From Ascochyta rabiei (lineage: Eukaryota; Ascomycota; Dothideomycetes; Pleosporales; Didymellaceae), in contig NC_082424.1 of NCBI RefSeq assembly GCF_004011695.2, forward strand, positions 682,001 through 746,000: a stretch of DNA of 64,000 nt, given 5' to 3'. Of this stretch, positions 32,264 through 42,584 are shown one piece after another. Position 1 is the first letter of the stretch, and the number at the start of each line of letters is the position of its first letter. A model generated the notes under the pieces. The model ran no database searches. It saw only the letters and a program-made list of their open reading frames with translations, and was not told the origin of the DNA. The translations under genes and the position numbers were made by a program.

Positions 32264-32763
32264 CTACGAGTCTGGAATGGCGGCGATGGCCTCAATCTCG
32301 ATCAAGAAGTTGCCAGGGAGCTTTCCGACTTCCACCGCGGTACGGGCGGGCTTGGGCGAGGGCAGCATGGAGCCATAGACTTCGTTCATGGCGGTGTAGT
32401 CGCTCATGTTGGCGAGGAACACCGTGGTCTTCATGACGTAGTCCCACGACGTGCCGGCCTCCTCGAGCACCGCGCCAATGTTCTTGATGACTTGCGCCTG
32501 GTCTGTCAGCACGTTCGCGATATCTGGGCAACACCTACTGTCTGCGCTTCGATTCCGCCAGCAACAATACTCCCGTTGAAGCTGGGCACGGTCCCTGACG
32601 TGTAGACTATGCCCTTGGACGTCCATGCCCCGCTTGACAGGATGGGTCCTTGGGTGCCTAGGTAGGTAACTACGGGCTGCTCAGCGGTCTTGGGCACTGG
32701 CTTTGCACTGGCGATGCCGGCGACCATGAAGAGGGTGGTCAGGAGGGACGTGATGGCAACCAT
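32264..32763 (-). CDS. RidA (YjgF/YER057c/UK114) family protein with signal peptide
   Basis: Exons on the minus strand are 32763-32539 and 32497-32264. The 41-nt intron has a GTAGGT donor, a GTGCTGAC branch site and an ACCAG acceptor. The product is 152 residues. The RidA fold is recognisable from EAQTAQVIKNIGAVLEEAG, MKTTVFLANMSDYTAMNEVY and PARTAVEVGKLPGNFLIEIE. The arginine essential for 2-imino acid hydrolysis in RidA (Arg105 of E. coli) is present as Arg127, with the following acidic pair Glu142/Glu144. The Cys of the RSC motif is replaced by Ala. Unusually, residues 1-20 form a good signal peptide (hydrophobic, ending GIASA), whereas RidA proteins are normally cytosolic or mitochondrial. 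An upstream in-frame ATG (32799) would hide it. The gene is divergent from the L-amino-acid oxidase. Confidence 0.9.
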
Positions 32764-32817
32764 GTTGGAGACGGATTCAAAGCTTGAGTTGTGATTCAAT
32801 TGCGGACGTTGACGCCG

Positions 32818-32824
32818 TTTTATA
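32818..32824 (-). promoter_or_regulatory. TATA box of the RidA gene
   Basis: Reads TATAAAA on the minus strand, about 55 bp before the start at 32763. This short leader favours 32763 over 32799 as the start. Confidence 0.55.
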
Positions 32825-33588
32825 GCCCTCGTGACTTCAACTGGCCTGCCATGGCTTCCAAGAGCTGAGGCGATTTCATGGAGATACGGCGTCTCGTAAC
32901 AGCTTCAAGGCCGTCGGCACGAGGAGTATGCCGTGGGCTGTCCTACGAATACTATGCCCAAACAGTAGACATGCTATCGCGACCCGTACACGGTAGAATG
33001 AGTTAGTGCGGGACGGACAGCGTAGAAGGTCGTTGAGTCTCGGCGCCAAGGCTGTGTGTACTTGCAGGGCGCCATTGACGCGGGAAGATACTACAGCGCG
33101 TGGCTTGACGTAAGATGGTCGGAACGTGGAGATAAGGGATGTGGGTTGCCTTATCGACACCGAAGACCCATTTTTAGCCTGCTGCAGCGTTCCGATTCGG
33201 TGGACTCTCGAGACGAAGGTGTACGAACGTACGCTTGATGTCTCGGTACGCGTGTCGTCTAATCTACTGTGGGGCTGTACAAATCTGCAGTGCTTCCACG
33301 TCTGTCGATGGTGATTCTCCAAGTGCTCAAATGCGGAGCGATTTATCCTATCTTCGTTATCATCGCTCCGTACATTGAAGCCACGGCTAGCCCATCTCCA
33401 CGTCCTACGTGACATCGCTTGTCGCTACTGCGTCTGGTACTGATTCGTGAACACTCACCGAGTACCCATTCTCCATGCGTGCTGCTCTTATCGCGGCATC
33501 GTGCAATGACTATCCGCGCATTACGATGGCTGAACGGATCTGGTGTGTTGTGAGGTCCGCCGTCGACGATAGCAGGTATCAGAGAACT

Positions 33589-33598
33589 GTATATGTAG
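33589..33598 (+). promoter_or_regulatory. TATA-like element of the L-amino-acid oxidase gene
   Basis: gtatatgtag lies about 36 bp before the ATG at 33634, which would give a very short leader. Confidence 0.4.
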
Positions 33599-33633
33599 GA
33601 CAGCCTCCTCGATGAGCACTCAGCATCACCAAC

Positions 33634-35634
33634 ATGAAGGGCCTCTTCACAGCTTCAGCAGCGTTGACTCTGGCCAGCGGCACTCTCGCCGGTCCAGTAG
33701 CTCCTCGCTCCTCCCTCTTCTTCAAGCCTCTGGCTGTCACTCCCGACTCGGTGCACAACGTCCACATTGGCTACGGCGATGATGCATTCGAGGGAGAGGT
33801 CCGAGTCGTGTACGGCGGCTGCGACATGGCACGCCTCGACGACAGGCACCAGGAGCTCGGCACTGCTCGAATAACCCGGTCGTCTCGGCCAGAGCGCTTT
33901 GTCTGGATTGTACCCGACAATGCCGTCCACGGGGGCTGCCTACATGCGTACTCTGGATCCGCGCTGGTTGGCCGCTCTGCTCCCGTCACTGTCAAGCAGC
34001 CGACGCGGAAGCGCGAGGAGATCTCGGATGTTGCAGACGTGACAGGGCCGTGGTTCGACGGCGTTGCGTACATGCAAGCGAAGCAAAACAAAGCCTCTTT
34101 TGTTGCCGTTGCAAAGAGCAAGAAAATCGCTATCCTTGGCGGCGGAATGGCGGGCCTGATGACCAGTCTCCTGTTGGATTCTGTTGGAATTCACGACTGG
34201 CACATCACCGAGTCTTCACAACGCATCGGCGGTCGCATTCGCACCAAGTACCTCGCCGGGAGCACGCCTGAGCAGTACCAGTACCAGGAGATGGGCCCGA
34301 TGCGGTTTCCCGTGTCGACCAGGTACGCAGACACCAACGAGACCGTCGATATTGAAGACCACAAGATGGTGTTTCAGCTTGCCGACGTCTTGAACCAGAT
34401 GAACGGCAACGACAGCGCGCTCGCCGTCAACTTCATCCCCTGGATCCAGAGCAGCCCCAACGTCCCAGCGAACTCCAACGGCTACCGCTTGCCCAATGGC
34501 CGGATCCCAAGTGCCGCTCAGCTCCGGGCCAACAGCTCTCTCGCTCTGCCAGCCGCAGTAGGCCCAGACCCGGCAGCCGAAGAGCACGCCGAGGAGGCGC
34601 TTGACGAGTTCAAGGGTATCACCCCAGAGGTGCTGCGCAACATCTCGACCAACATCTACCGGGCCCACAAGGCGGCGGTGGAGAAGGGGCTCTTCCATTG
34701 GTCCGAGTCGGCTTACCTTCGCTACGCCCTGAACATGAGCGCGAACGAGGTCGACTTGCTTGCAGGCACCGACAACAGCCCGATGTGGGAGTACGACACT
34801 GCATACTTCGGGGCCACGACCTGGCGCACCATCGACAAGGGTCTGGAGTCCCTCCCGCGAGCCTTCCTCCCACATGTGCAGGATCGTCTAACGCTCGGCC
34901 GCAAGGTCACCGGCTTGAAGTACAACAACGCCACCGGCAGCGTGTCTGTCCAGTGGCGGAACGACCCGTTTAAGATGGAGCCTGAGAGCGAGGAGTACGA
35001 CTACGCGGTGGTCGGCGTGCCGTTCTCCAAGGTGCGGCTCTGGGAGCTGCCCAAGTACTCTTCGCTCCTGTCCCGTGCCATCTCTTCCATGAACTACCAG
35101 CAGTCCTGCAAGGTGTCGCTCCACTACAAGACGCGTTTCTGGGAGAAGCTGTCCCCGCCCATCATCGGTGGCTGCGGCTCGGTCGACATCCCGGGCATCG
35201 GCTCGGTCTGCTACCCTGCGTACAAGATCAACTCGACGGGACCTGGCGTCATCCTCGGGTCCTACGTCTCGGGCACTCCCGCTCGTTCTCTTGCCGCACT
35301 CAGCACTGCCGACCACGTGGCTTACGTGCAGCGCGCGATGGTCCAGGTCCACGGAGAGATTGCTGCAGAACAGTTCACCGGCGCGTACGACCGTCAGTGC
35401 TGGGAGGTCGACGAGCATCAGGCCGGTGCATGGGCGGAGCCTATCGTTGGACAGCAGGAGCTGTATCTCCCCGCGTACTACCAGACCGAGATGTCGACAA
35501 TCTTTGTCGGCGAGCACACTTCCTACACGCACGCCTGGATCTTCAGTGCGCTCGACTCGGCAGTACGCGGCACGTCGCAGCTGCTGTTAGACATGGGGCT
35601 GGTGGATGAGGCCAAGCAGATTGTCGAGACATGA
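33634..35634 (+). CDS. Secreted L-amino-acid oxidase (flavin amine oxidase family)
   Basis: An FAD enzyme predicted to oxidise L-amino acids to 2-imino acids with release of hydrogen peroxide; the imino acid then hydrolyses to keto acid and ammonia. It is single-exon with 666 residues. A signal peptide (about 1-19, ending TLAG) is followed by an N-terminal extension of about 140 residues. Then come the dinucleotide-binding motif KIAILGGGMAGL (about residues 163-175) and the RIGGRIRT flavin motif. A substrate-domain middle region with several N-glycosylation sequons follows, and finally a C-terminal FAD-contact block (FVGEHTSYTHAWIFSALDSA). Length and order match fungal extracellular L-amino-acid oxidases such as that of Neurospora. 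In fungi these enzymes are linked to nitrogen scavenging and peroxide-based antagonism. It is divergent from a RidA gene whose family hydrolyses the enzyme's imine product. Confidence 0.93.
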   Translation: MKGLFTASAALTLASGTLAGPVAPRSSLFFKPLAVTPDSVHNVHIGYGDDAFEGEVRVVYGGCDMARLDDRHQELGTARITRSSRPERFVWIVPDNAVHGGCLHAYSGSALVGRSAPVTVKQPTRKREEISDVADVTGPWFDGVAYMQAKQNKASFVAVAKSKKIAILGGGMAGLMTSLLLDSVGIHDWHITESSQRIGGRIRTKYLAGSTPEQYQYQEMGPMRFPVSTRYADTNETVDIEDHKMVFQLADVLNQMNGNDSALAVNFIPWIQSSPNVPANSNGYRLPNGRIPSAAQLRANSSLALPAAVGPDPAAEEHAEEALDEFKGITPEVLRNISTNIYRAHKAAVEKGLFHWSESAYLRYALNMSANEVDLLAGTDNSPMWEYDTAYFGATTWRTIDKGLESLPRAFLPHVQDRLTLGRKVTGLKYNNATGSVSVQWRNDPFKMEPESEEYDYAVVGVPFSKVRLWELPKYSSLLSRAISSMNYQQSCKVSLHYKTRFWEKLSPPIIGGCGSVDIPGIGSVCYPAYKINSTGPGVILGSYVSGTPARSLAALSTADHVAYVQRAMVQVHGEIAAEQFTGAYDRQCWEVDEHQAGAWAEPIVGQQELYLPAYYQTEMSTIFVGEHTSYTHAWIFSALDSAVRGTSQLLLDMGLVDEAKQIVET

Positions 35635-35867
35635 ATGGGCAGGTGGATTCACATTTAGCCGATATGATGGAGTTGAATGAAGCAGTTTTGATGAAACGTA
35701 GTGGGCGATGGCGTGATGACACTAACCGTATTCATGAGATCACGTCCACGCAGCTGTCGATGACGAATTTCAAGAATCTGCAGGTCTTGCCTCTGTGAAC
35801 GACCATCCAAAGGTGCGGTCATCGCTGCTGAAGTAGGCATACATTATTTACAGTTGGAGGGTGGTTA

Positions 35868-37712
35868 TTATAAAATTAAATTCAGACCAATCGCGACAAT
35901 GAAAGCGACAAAGTTAAACCCCAAACGCACAGCCGCACCAGTGGCTTCAGGGACAGCGCTTCCGGTGTTCGAGGTCGTTCCGTTTCCGGTGGTGTTGCGC
36001 TGGCGGTCGACAACCTCAATACGCTTGTCGAGCGCTATGTTGACAGGCGACTGGGCCAGGATGTACTGGGTGAGGACCTCGTCCTGGGTGTCGAGGCTGA
36101 CGAAGTCGGTGGTGGGGGTAAAGAAGTTGTCGCCACCCCCGGCGATGAAGTCGAGAGTAACGACCTGGTAAGTGGTGTCGTTGTTCAGGGGCTGGCCGCC
36201 GACGGTAACAGTGACGAGCTTGGTGCCGTTGCTGTTCTTGGGATTGTACTCGACCTTGATGCCGGTGGAGACCTGGAAGAACGAGGTGACGTCTTTTCCG
36301 TTGGCCACATTCACACGAGTCACAATACCCTCCAGCACTTCCCACAGCTCCTTTCCGCCAATCTCGATCTGGACAATGGAGTTGCCGAACGGGAAGGAGG
36401 TGAGGACCTCGCCGCGGGTGATGTCGCCCTGGTCGATGGTTGCGCGGATACCGCCGGCGTTGATGATGGCAAAGTCGACGTCCTCGGTGTTGTTCCTGCG
36501 GTAGGCGAGCATGGCGTCGGCCATAAAGTCACCGAGCAGACATTCCTGGCGCTGGCACGTGGTTTGGTCGAGTTCGACCTCACTTGTTCCGAGGACCTCA
36601 GCAGCAAACTCCTCGAACGGGCCGCGCCATGACTCGATCTGGGCCTGGAGACCGGCGTCCTGCTCGGTGGTGTTGGTGACGTGGATGGGCGCGCCGTGGT
36701 AGGCCACAATCTTGCCCTGCGGATCGTACGTCACATCTATGTAGCCCACGTATTCACCCCAGCGGTACGCGGTGACGATAAAAACCTCATCGCCATCCGC
36801 GTTGTCGACGATGGTCGGGTACTTGCCCTCGGCGTCCTCCATGTCGCCAAGCAGCGTGTGGCTGTGGCCGCCCATGATCAGCTGCAGGCCCTTGGTAGCC
36901 TTGGCGAGCTCCTGGTCCTTGTCGTAGCCAATGTGGGTGATGGCGGCGATCCTGGTGATGTTGGTGGTAGCCTTGATCTCGTCAATGGCACCTTGCACAG
37001 CTTCGACAACGTCAGAAAAGATGGTGGTCTCGTCCGGGTTCGCGATGCTGGGGGTCTCGTCCGTGGTAACGCCAATCAGAGCCAGGCCGTACTCCTCAAA
37101 GATGTGGTACGGCTTGATCGATTTGTTGACCTTTTCGTTCTGCGAGTGGATGTTGGCAGAAATGATGGGAAACGTCAGATTCTCGAGAAACTGACCCAGC
37201 TCTTCATCACCGCCGTCGAACTGTTCTGGTCAGTGTGTGGAGTCAAAACAGCGAGCAGTCCTACCTCGTGGTTTCCCAGGGTCATGGCGGAGAAGTTCAT
37301 CTGGTTGAGAGTCTCGGCAATCTTCTCGCCGCCGTAGAAGGAGTAGAACAGCGTGCCCTGGAACTCATCTCCGACGTTGAGCCAGAGGCTGTCGTTGTAG
37401 CTCGGCCGCTTCTCCTCGACGACAGTCTTGATGCGGGAATAACCACCATAGCAGCCTCGTTCCGGACGGGTGCAGTCGGTTCCCGAGGAAGAAAACTCGT
37501 CCAGATGGGCGTGAACATCGTTGACGTGGAAGAAGGCTGATGAGTCAGCATTGTAGAGAAATACGCGGGCTATACTAACAGATGTTGTAGTTTCCTTCGG
37601 CGTCGACATCACGCTTGGCAATGCGCCTGCTGTAGAGTGCGTCTTCCGCCTGTGCTTGACTGACCGCTGTCAAGGCCGAGAGCGCAATCACACTTGCTAA
37701 TGGAAACTTCAT
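35868..37712 (-). CDS. 5'-nucleotidase / UshA-type metallophosphoesterase, GPI-type C-terminus
   Basis: Hydrolyses nucleoside monophosphates and related phosphates outside the cell (family function). Exons on the minus strand are 37712-37580, 37536-37265 and 37220-35868. The introns are 43 nt (unusual GTTAGT donor) and 44 nt (GTAGGA...AACAG), giving 585 residues. A signal peptide (KFPLASVIALSALTAVSQA) precedes the catalytic metallophosphatase domain with NDVHAH (DxH), GDEFQG (GDxxxG), GNHEFDGG (restored by splicing) and GGHSHTLLG. The C-terminal 5'-nucleotidase domain has GDFMADAML and INAGGIRATIDQGDIT plus the FIAGGGDNFF loop. The extreme C-terminus is a Ser/Thr/Asn-rich stretch followed by a hydrophobic tail, fitting a GPI-anchor signal. 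Confidence 0.93.
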
Positions 37713-38418
37713 CTCTCTGAACGATTTGCAGGTGTAGACACCGAAGATCTGTACTCCACGCCGTCTTATGTCGTCGAGGCTGCGGTGGAGACCTCCGCGG
37801 TGGAAGCCAAGGAATGTCTGGGCATGCGGCGTAGGCGCCTTGGCCGACCGTCGCACATTCCTCTTCCGGGAAGATGCGCTCTGTACCTGATAACAAGAGT
37901 CCAATCATACAGCACACGTGCGGTGGCGGCAGAAAACGAGGATGAACCTGGATGTCGGACATGACAACCTTGCCGTTACCCAGGCACGTGGGCTTGGTTG
38001 CTGGAATCCAATCGCACCACTTGAGTTTCTTGGACGTTGCGGAGGTGTATATATATAAGGGGTGTGCTCCGTTCCCCAGGTTTCGAGATAGGAGTGTCCG
38101 CTGTTCACATGCTACCTAGAGCTGGCCGGACACTGATTCCGTTCAAGCGCAGTACTGTTACTCGAAGTTTTGTGCTGAAGTCTTCCACACACCCCGCCCT
38201 GTCGACAGGGGCCTCAACTGATAAAAGAGTCATACACATCTCGCCAAACTTGAACGGCAGACCCAACTCGTCGCCCAGGCCCCCATAGCTTTGTTTAGAG
38301 TTACGTTGCAACATCGTTTACATTGTGTGAAACATCTCAACACGCCGGTACAAGACCAGAAAAGCAGTCAAAGGTTCGTGCGTTTAAGGTCGTACCGTCT
38401 ATTCCCATCGACGTGGCT
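37713..38418. other. Spacer between two minus-strand genes
   Basis: Promoter of the 5'-nucleotidase gene. Nothing else is recognised apart from the TATA stretch near 38047. Confidence 0.5.
38047..38059 (-). promoter_or_regulatory. Strong TATA stretch upstream of the 5'-nucleotidase
   Basis: tatatatataagg lies about 335 bp before the start at 37712. If it is this gene's TATA box the leader would be long; it could instead serve an unrecognised transcript. Confidence 0.35.
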
Positions 38419-39432
38419 TCAGAAAATCTCCATCACGACATACCATCTTATTATGCTGCCGATCAAGAAGGCCCAGCTCCCGACCATTGCTGACACGGCA
38501 GAGGCAAGTTCGTCTCTACTGAACAGGAAAAAGCCAGCCATCATGAACCCGAAACCGCCGACAGTGTTCAGAAAGGCACCTTGCCAGTCCGCATCCCACA
38601 CCTTCGGCTTGAACCACCTCTTCTGCTCCGATATGGCCAGCATAGCATTTGCGAGGAAGAACAACGCGCCATGGAGCACCTGCGGACCAAACACGATCGG
38701 GGCAAACAGGGGCGCCTCCTCGGGAATCAGCTCAGGGAAGTCGACTATCCCAGCAAACATGAAGATGACTCCACCGAACAGCACAATCAAGCCAGCCTGG
38801 AACGCGAGATTCGTCCTGGTGAGATCCGACAGCTTCACCCAGGTCGGTATCCACTGGAACTCCGGCGAGCCCAGCAACGCCGGCCTGTATGTGACCTTCT
38901 GGTCTTCCTTGTTGGTCTCCAGTGTGCCGCGGTCAGCATTCAGAGCGCCAAAGGTATCGAAAACGCCAGCTGCAAAGAAGAAAACGGAGCCGATCAGCAC
39001 GGTAGTAGGGATTGCAACAGTCTCGTTCGTCTTGAATTGTAGCTGGCGGTCGAGTTGAGGTAAAAGATCGAAGAAAGCGTTGATCACAAGGTCCAGGCTC
39101 CCGGCCGCAAACACAACAGCCACAAGCCAGATGGGGTCGCGGTAGGGGAAAATCGTGTACATCTTCTTGACGCGGGTGCCGAATGACTCGCCGTCGTCAA
39201 AGTTCATGTACGAGGGTTCTGCGTCGTATACATAGCTCTTTGCGCGTTCATTGTCGCACTTTTCGCGATGCTCGAGGTGGTTGATGGCCGTGAAGTTTTC
39301 GAGTTTCTCGCTTATTGCAGGCCGTGATTCGAGGTCGGCGATGGGATTCATGACTGGCATGGTTCGTGGCGGCATCGTGCTCATCCTAGTGGCCCGCACA
39401 TAGGACGCACGGATACTCGCCGAGGCATTCAT
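38419..39432 (-). CDS. Fungal integral membrane protein, unknown function
   Basis: A 337-residue product if started at MNASASIRASYV (39432); the frame is open further upstream to 39585, but that part looks non-coding. At least six hydrophobic segments follow a soluble N-terminus of about 95 residues with the conserved-looking SYMNFDDGESFGTRVKKMYTIFPYRDP. The segments include WLVAVVFAAGSLDLVINAFF, VLIGSVFFFAAGVFDTFGAL, AGLIVLFGGVIFMFAGIV, VLHGALFFLANAMLAI, FLNTVGGFGFMMAGFFLF and AMVGSWAFLIGSIIRWYVV. The regular Gly-rich helices and paired repeats suggest a transporter or sensor-like membrane protein. I do not recognise a named family. Confidence 0.75.
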   Translation of the reverse strand: MNASASIRASYVRATRMSTMPPRTMPVMNPIADLESRPAISEKLENFTAINHLEHREKCDNERAKSYVYDAEPSYMNFDDGESFGTRVKKMYTIFPYRDPIWLVAVVFAAGSLDLVINAFFDLLPQLDRQLQFKTNETVAIPTTVLIGSVFFFAAGVFDTFGALNADRGTLETNKEDQKVTYRPALLGSPEFQWIPTWVKLSDLTRTNLAFQAGLIVLFGGVIFMFAGIVDFPELIPEEAPLFAPIVFGPQVLHGALFFLANAMLAISEQKRWFKPKVWDADWQGAFLNTVGGFGFMMAGFFLFSRDELASAVSAMVGSWAFLIGSIIRWYVVMEIF

Positions 39433-40136
39433 GTCGTGAGTCGTGGAAGAGAAGAAGAACGATGGAGTTGGCGCAAAGGTAAGCAGTTGACAACCTTGAG
39501 CCAGCAAGGCGGCGTAAGCAATGGAATCGACCTGCCTGCCTTGCGACAACACACGCCTATACATATACCCAATACAAATCATCATGTACCAAGCGTGTCA
39601 GATCCATAGCTGTGGGTCCCGTGACTGAAGATGTTTGACCTACGGGCTTCGTCATCGCAGCGGCCAATGTGGTGCTCTGTCTGGAAGCCAAGCTCACACA
39701 AGCTTTTCACACGTCGTGCTTTGACCATAACCAAGTTCCGAGAGGAGACGGCCAGATCTGCACAGCCGCAGCTGGTGTTTCACGGATGCGAGTTTCCTGC
39801 AAAGGTGTGGCGTCGGAGGATGCTGATCTTCATGCGCCGTAGCGTCCGTGGGGTTATCGGAGACGTTTTCACTCTGATGACGAATGCCAGGCGGTCTGAC
39901 GATGGCCACATGTTGAGTTGTGTGTTGAGAGTCGACGTCGACAACAGTTGGCGTGGTTGGTTGAGAGGCTCTCGGAGTCCGGGAGCCATCGTGCGGGCCG
40001 ATGAGTGAAACACCGCCAAACCCTGGTACAATGTTTTTCGCCCCTTGACGATAAGCATTATCGTTTTTGGCAAGATTACATTCTGATGCATGTGACAACC
40101 CAACTTCAAAGCGATCGTTGACTGCAGTTGCAAACG
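39433..40136. other. Spacer
   Basis: About 700 bp with only short unrelated frames. No RNA gene or repeat is recognised. Confidence 0.45.
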
Positions 40137-41879
40137 CTAGCCAATACTCAACCCAAGTCCTAGACCCTCCAAACGGTCTGCTAGACCACCTAGAATCTGC
40201 CCCGTCCGCTCACTGGCTTGGTCCTGGAGTACAGCCTCGGGTCTCTCCGTCCCCCCAACGCAGCTCCAGCTCGAGGCTCTGTTCGCGTCGCCGATGCCCA
40301 GGTATTTCAACTTGCCGGGAAAGGCACAGAGATTCCTAGTGACCAGCTCACCTCTTGCGGTCGTCGTCTCTGCTTCCATCGTTTCAGGCGCTTCGCCGTT
40401 CTCGACCCAGTCGACGAGTGTCGCAAGAGAGTTGGGAATGGCTCCGGGGCCACCTCCGCAGTGGTCGACGCCGGGTGCCAAGAAGAGCCGATAAAACTGG
40501 TCTACAGCATGTGCGCCCCCCATGACGCCCTCCACCCTCTTTCGGTACTCGACTGTGTTCTGATACGGAATGCCCGCGTCGTCTGTACCATGCCACGTGA
40601 GCAGCTTAGTCCCTGAAGCCTTCAGGAGCGACAAGTCAGGGTCTGCAGTGTTGAGAAGGCCGCCGAGCTCGTAGTTTGCCTGCGCCCAGTGTCCAAAGTA
40701 CGAGGTGGTGTCGAGGTGATCCAACCGAGCTGCAGGGTCTCTGAGGAGTATGTTCTTCATCCAGCTGTCGCATATACCGAGTGGGCTTTGGGATCGTGCG
40801 CCATCTTCTGCAATGCTAATGTTCGCCAGAGCTTCGAAATGACTGCCGGGATTCAGCCCGTAGAAGATGGGCCCCCACGGTGCCTGTTTTGGGCCTTTGA
40901 GAACGTGGTCGACTACCGTGGCCATGTCCACCGTGATACCGACGTGCTTTCCGTCGCACTGAATCCCGTGGCCGATGATTTCAAACGGGTCAAAGTCGCA
41001 CGACGCGGGATCGTCGATTATGCCGTCGCGCACGCCGTCGAGCATGTCGCATTTCTCGATCGCCTGCATCCTGAAGTACTCAAATTCGCAGTTGGACAAG
41101 AATGTCTGCTGTTGGTTCATCACCAGTTGAGGCCAGAACTCGCCAGTAACGAGGTTGACAAAGTTGAGCGCAGGAGCCGCTGCAAGGATGCCGTCCAGAA
41201 GATGTGGGTACTTGTGTGCGATCATGTAGCCTTGCCTTCCTCCCGTCGAGCATCCGTTCCAGTACGAGTGGTGTGGTGCTTTTCCATAGTACAGCTGCGT
41301 GATGGCCTTGCCAATGCCGATCTGGTCCACGGCACTCCGCGACGCAAAGTTGTGCAGCAGGTTCCAGTCGAGCGAGCCATCTTTGCTGTCCTTCAATGCC
41401 CATCTGACGTCTGCGGCTCGAGATAAGTTCTCACTGCCAGAACCCCCGTCCGTGGACACAGCAGCCCAGCCATCCAACACGGCTCGCCCGAGGTGGGCGC
41501 CAAACATGCCAGTCTCGAAGCCTCCGCCTCCTGTTGCCTGGAACCGGCCATTCCAGTCGTCGTGAGTCAACGGAAGCCATGCTTCAACCAGGACTTTGTC
41601 GTTAGTCCCTTGGTGTGTGACATGCACCTTGACCTGGCAAAAACTCAACCCACTCAAGGCTGGCTGCAAAGGAGTGCCTCTGATGCTTGTAAAGTCATGT
41701 TGTGGTGTTGCTGTGACGGAGAGGATGTCGATGCCTGACCCTGCCACTTGATTCTCGAGTCCTTTTATGAATGTGGATGAGGCACACTGCGGTGGTGAAA
41801 GTTCAGGATTCGACTTTTCCTCTGCAGTTGCCAGTGCCGTGACCGCCGACCAGAGAGACAGTTTGAGCAAAGATCGCAT
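40137..41879 (-). CDS. Secreted tannase/feruloyl esterase
   Basis: A serine esterase releasing gallic or hydroxycinnamic acids from plant polyphenol or cell-wall esters (family function). It has 580 residues in a single exon. The start MRSLLKLSLWSAVTALATA is chosen because it provides the signal peptide; the frame is open further upstream to 42140. The family's CS-D-HC arrangement is visible: WNGCSTGGRQG with the Cys-Ser nucleophile pair, GTDDAGIP for the acid, and GVDHCGGGPG with His-Cys. The lid-domain calcium-site region DGVRDGIIDDPASCDFDP is also present. The C-terminal roughly 60 residues after ENGEAP extend beyond the core and end in a low-complexity EGLGLGLSIG. Position near two pectinases fits plant-material use. 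Confidence 0.93.
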   Translation of the reverse strand: MRSLLKLSLWSAVTALATAEEKSNPELSPPQCASSTFIKGLENQVAGSGIDILSVTATPQHDFTSIRGTPLQPALSGLSFCQVKVHVTHQGTNDKVLVEAWLPLTHDDWNGRFQATGGGGFETGMFGAHLGRAVLDGWAAVSTDGGSGSENLSRAADVRWALKDSKDGSLDWNLLHNFASRSAVDQIGIGKAITQLYYGKAPHHSYWNGCSTGGRQGYMIAHKYPHLLDGILAAAPALNFVNLVTGEFWPQLVMNQQQTFLSNCEFEYFRMQAIEKCDMLDGVRDGIIDDPASCDFDPFEIIGHGIQCDGKHVGITVDMATVVDHVLKGPKQAPWGPIFYGLNPGSHFEALANISIAEDGARSQSPLGICDSWMKNILLRDPAARLDHLDTTSYFGHWAQANYELGGLLNTADPDLSLLKASGTKLLTWHGTDDAGIPYQNTVEYRKRVEGVMGGAHAVDQFYRLFLAPGVDHCGGGPGAIPNSLATLVDWVENGEAPETMEAETTTARGELVTRNLCAFPGKLKYLGIGDANRASSWSCVGGTERPEAVLQDQASERTGQILGGLADRLEGLGLGLSIG

Positions 41880-42584
41880 GATGGTGAAGTTGATGCGGAA
41901 ACCGCAGTCGTACGAATCGTCGGTGGGGAGCGTACATAGCCGAGTCTTGGCACACGCACGGCTTGTACACTCGGTAGACCGACTCTCATCTCCAGGGCTT
42001 CCGATGCATGACAGCGTCGGATGGCTGAGTCTCGAATTGAAGTAGACAGGCCGATTGAGTGCGGCAAAGATCTCGGGTTCAAGATCTCGAGGTCGGAAGA
42101 GTCGCTTGCTCAGCCTCATTTTCGGTGCCCGAGGACACATCCACGACTTTCGAATCCGAGCATTCCAAACGAGCAGGCCTCTCAGCGGTTGTCAAAGGAG
42201 TATGCTAAAGACTTGACGATGCGATGGATTTGGTGATGATGTCGCCTTCGCGAGTAACCTTGTAGCATGATCGTCAGGCCCTGTGGTGTGCGGCAGCGTT
42301 TTTCAGCACTCAGCCTTGCACTGGCTGCTTACCGCCCTAACTTTAGATACCGGCGTCCTCACCACCGAATAGGAACATGCTCCCGAGTCTTTTCCTGGAG
42401 ACAGCCGCCCCTCGGGTTACGTCGTGTAAATACTAAGACGGGTTGTAAACGACAATTGTGTCTGTAGTTACCGCAATTCCGTGCACGCCTCCTCAAGAAC
42501 CTCGCCGCATCTCCCTTTGAGCTACCTACTGCGATGCACCTCCTCAGGATCTGAATACTCCTAACCTAAACCTCCTTCGTAGTC
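41880..42584. other. Divergent promoter region
   Basis: Between the tannase gene and the rhodopsin-like gene. No further gene. Confidence 0.5.

Larger units (their letters stand above)
32764..33633. other. Divergent promoter between RidA and L-amino-acid oxidase
   Basis: 870 bp between the two start codons, with a TATA element at each end. A 179-codon minus-strand frame (32876-33415) has no domain and unlikely composition, so it was not called. Confidence 0.55.

Noticed and set aside
32876..33415. 179-codon minus-strand frame in the RidA/oxidase promoter
   Set aside because: No domain, unusual composition, and it would occupy the promoter of two well-supported genes.
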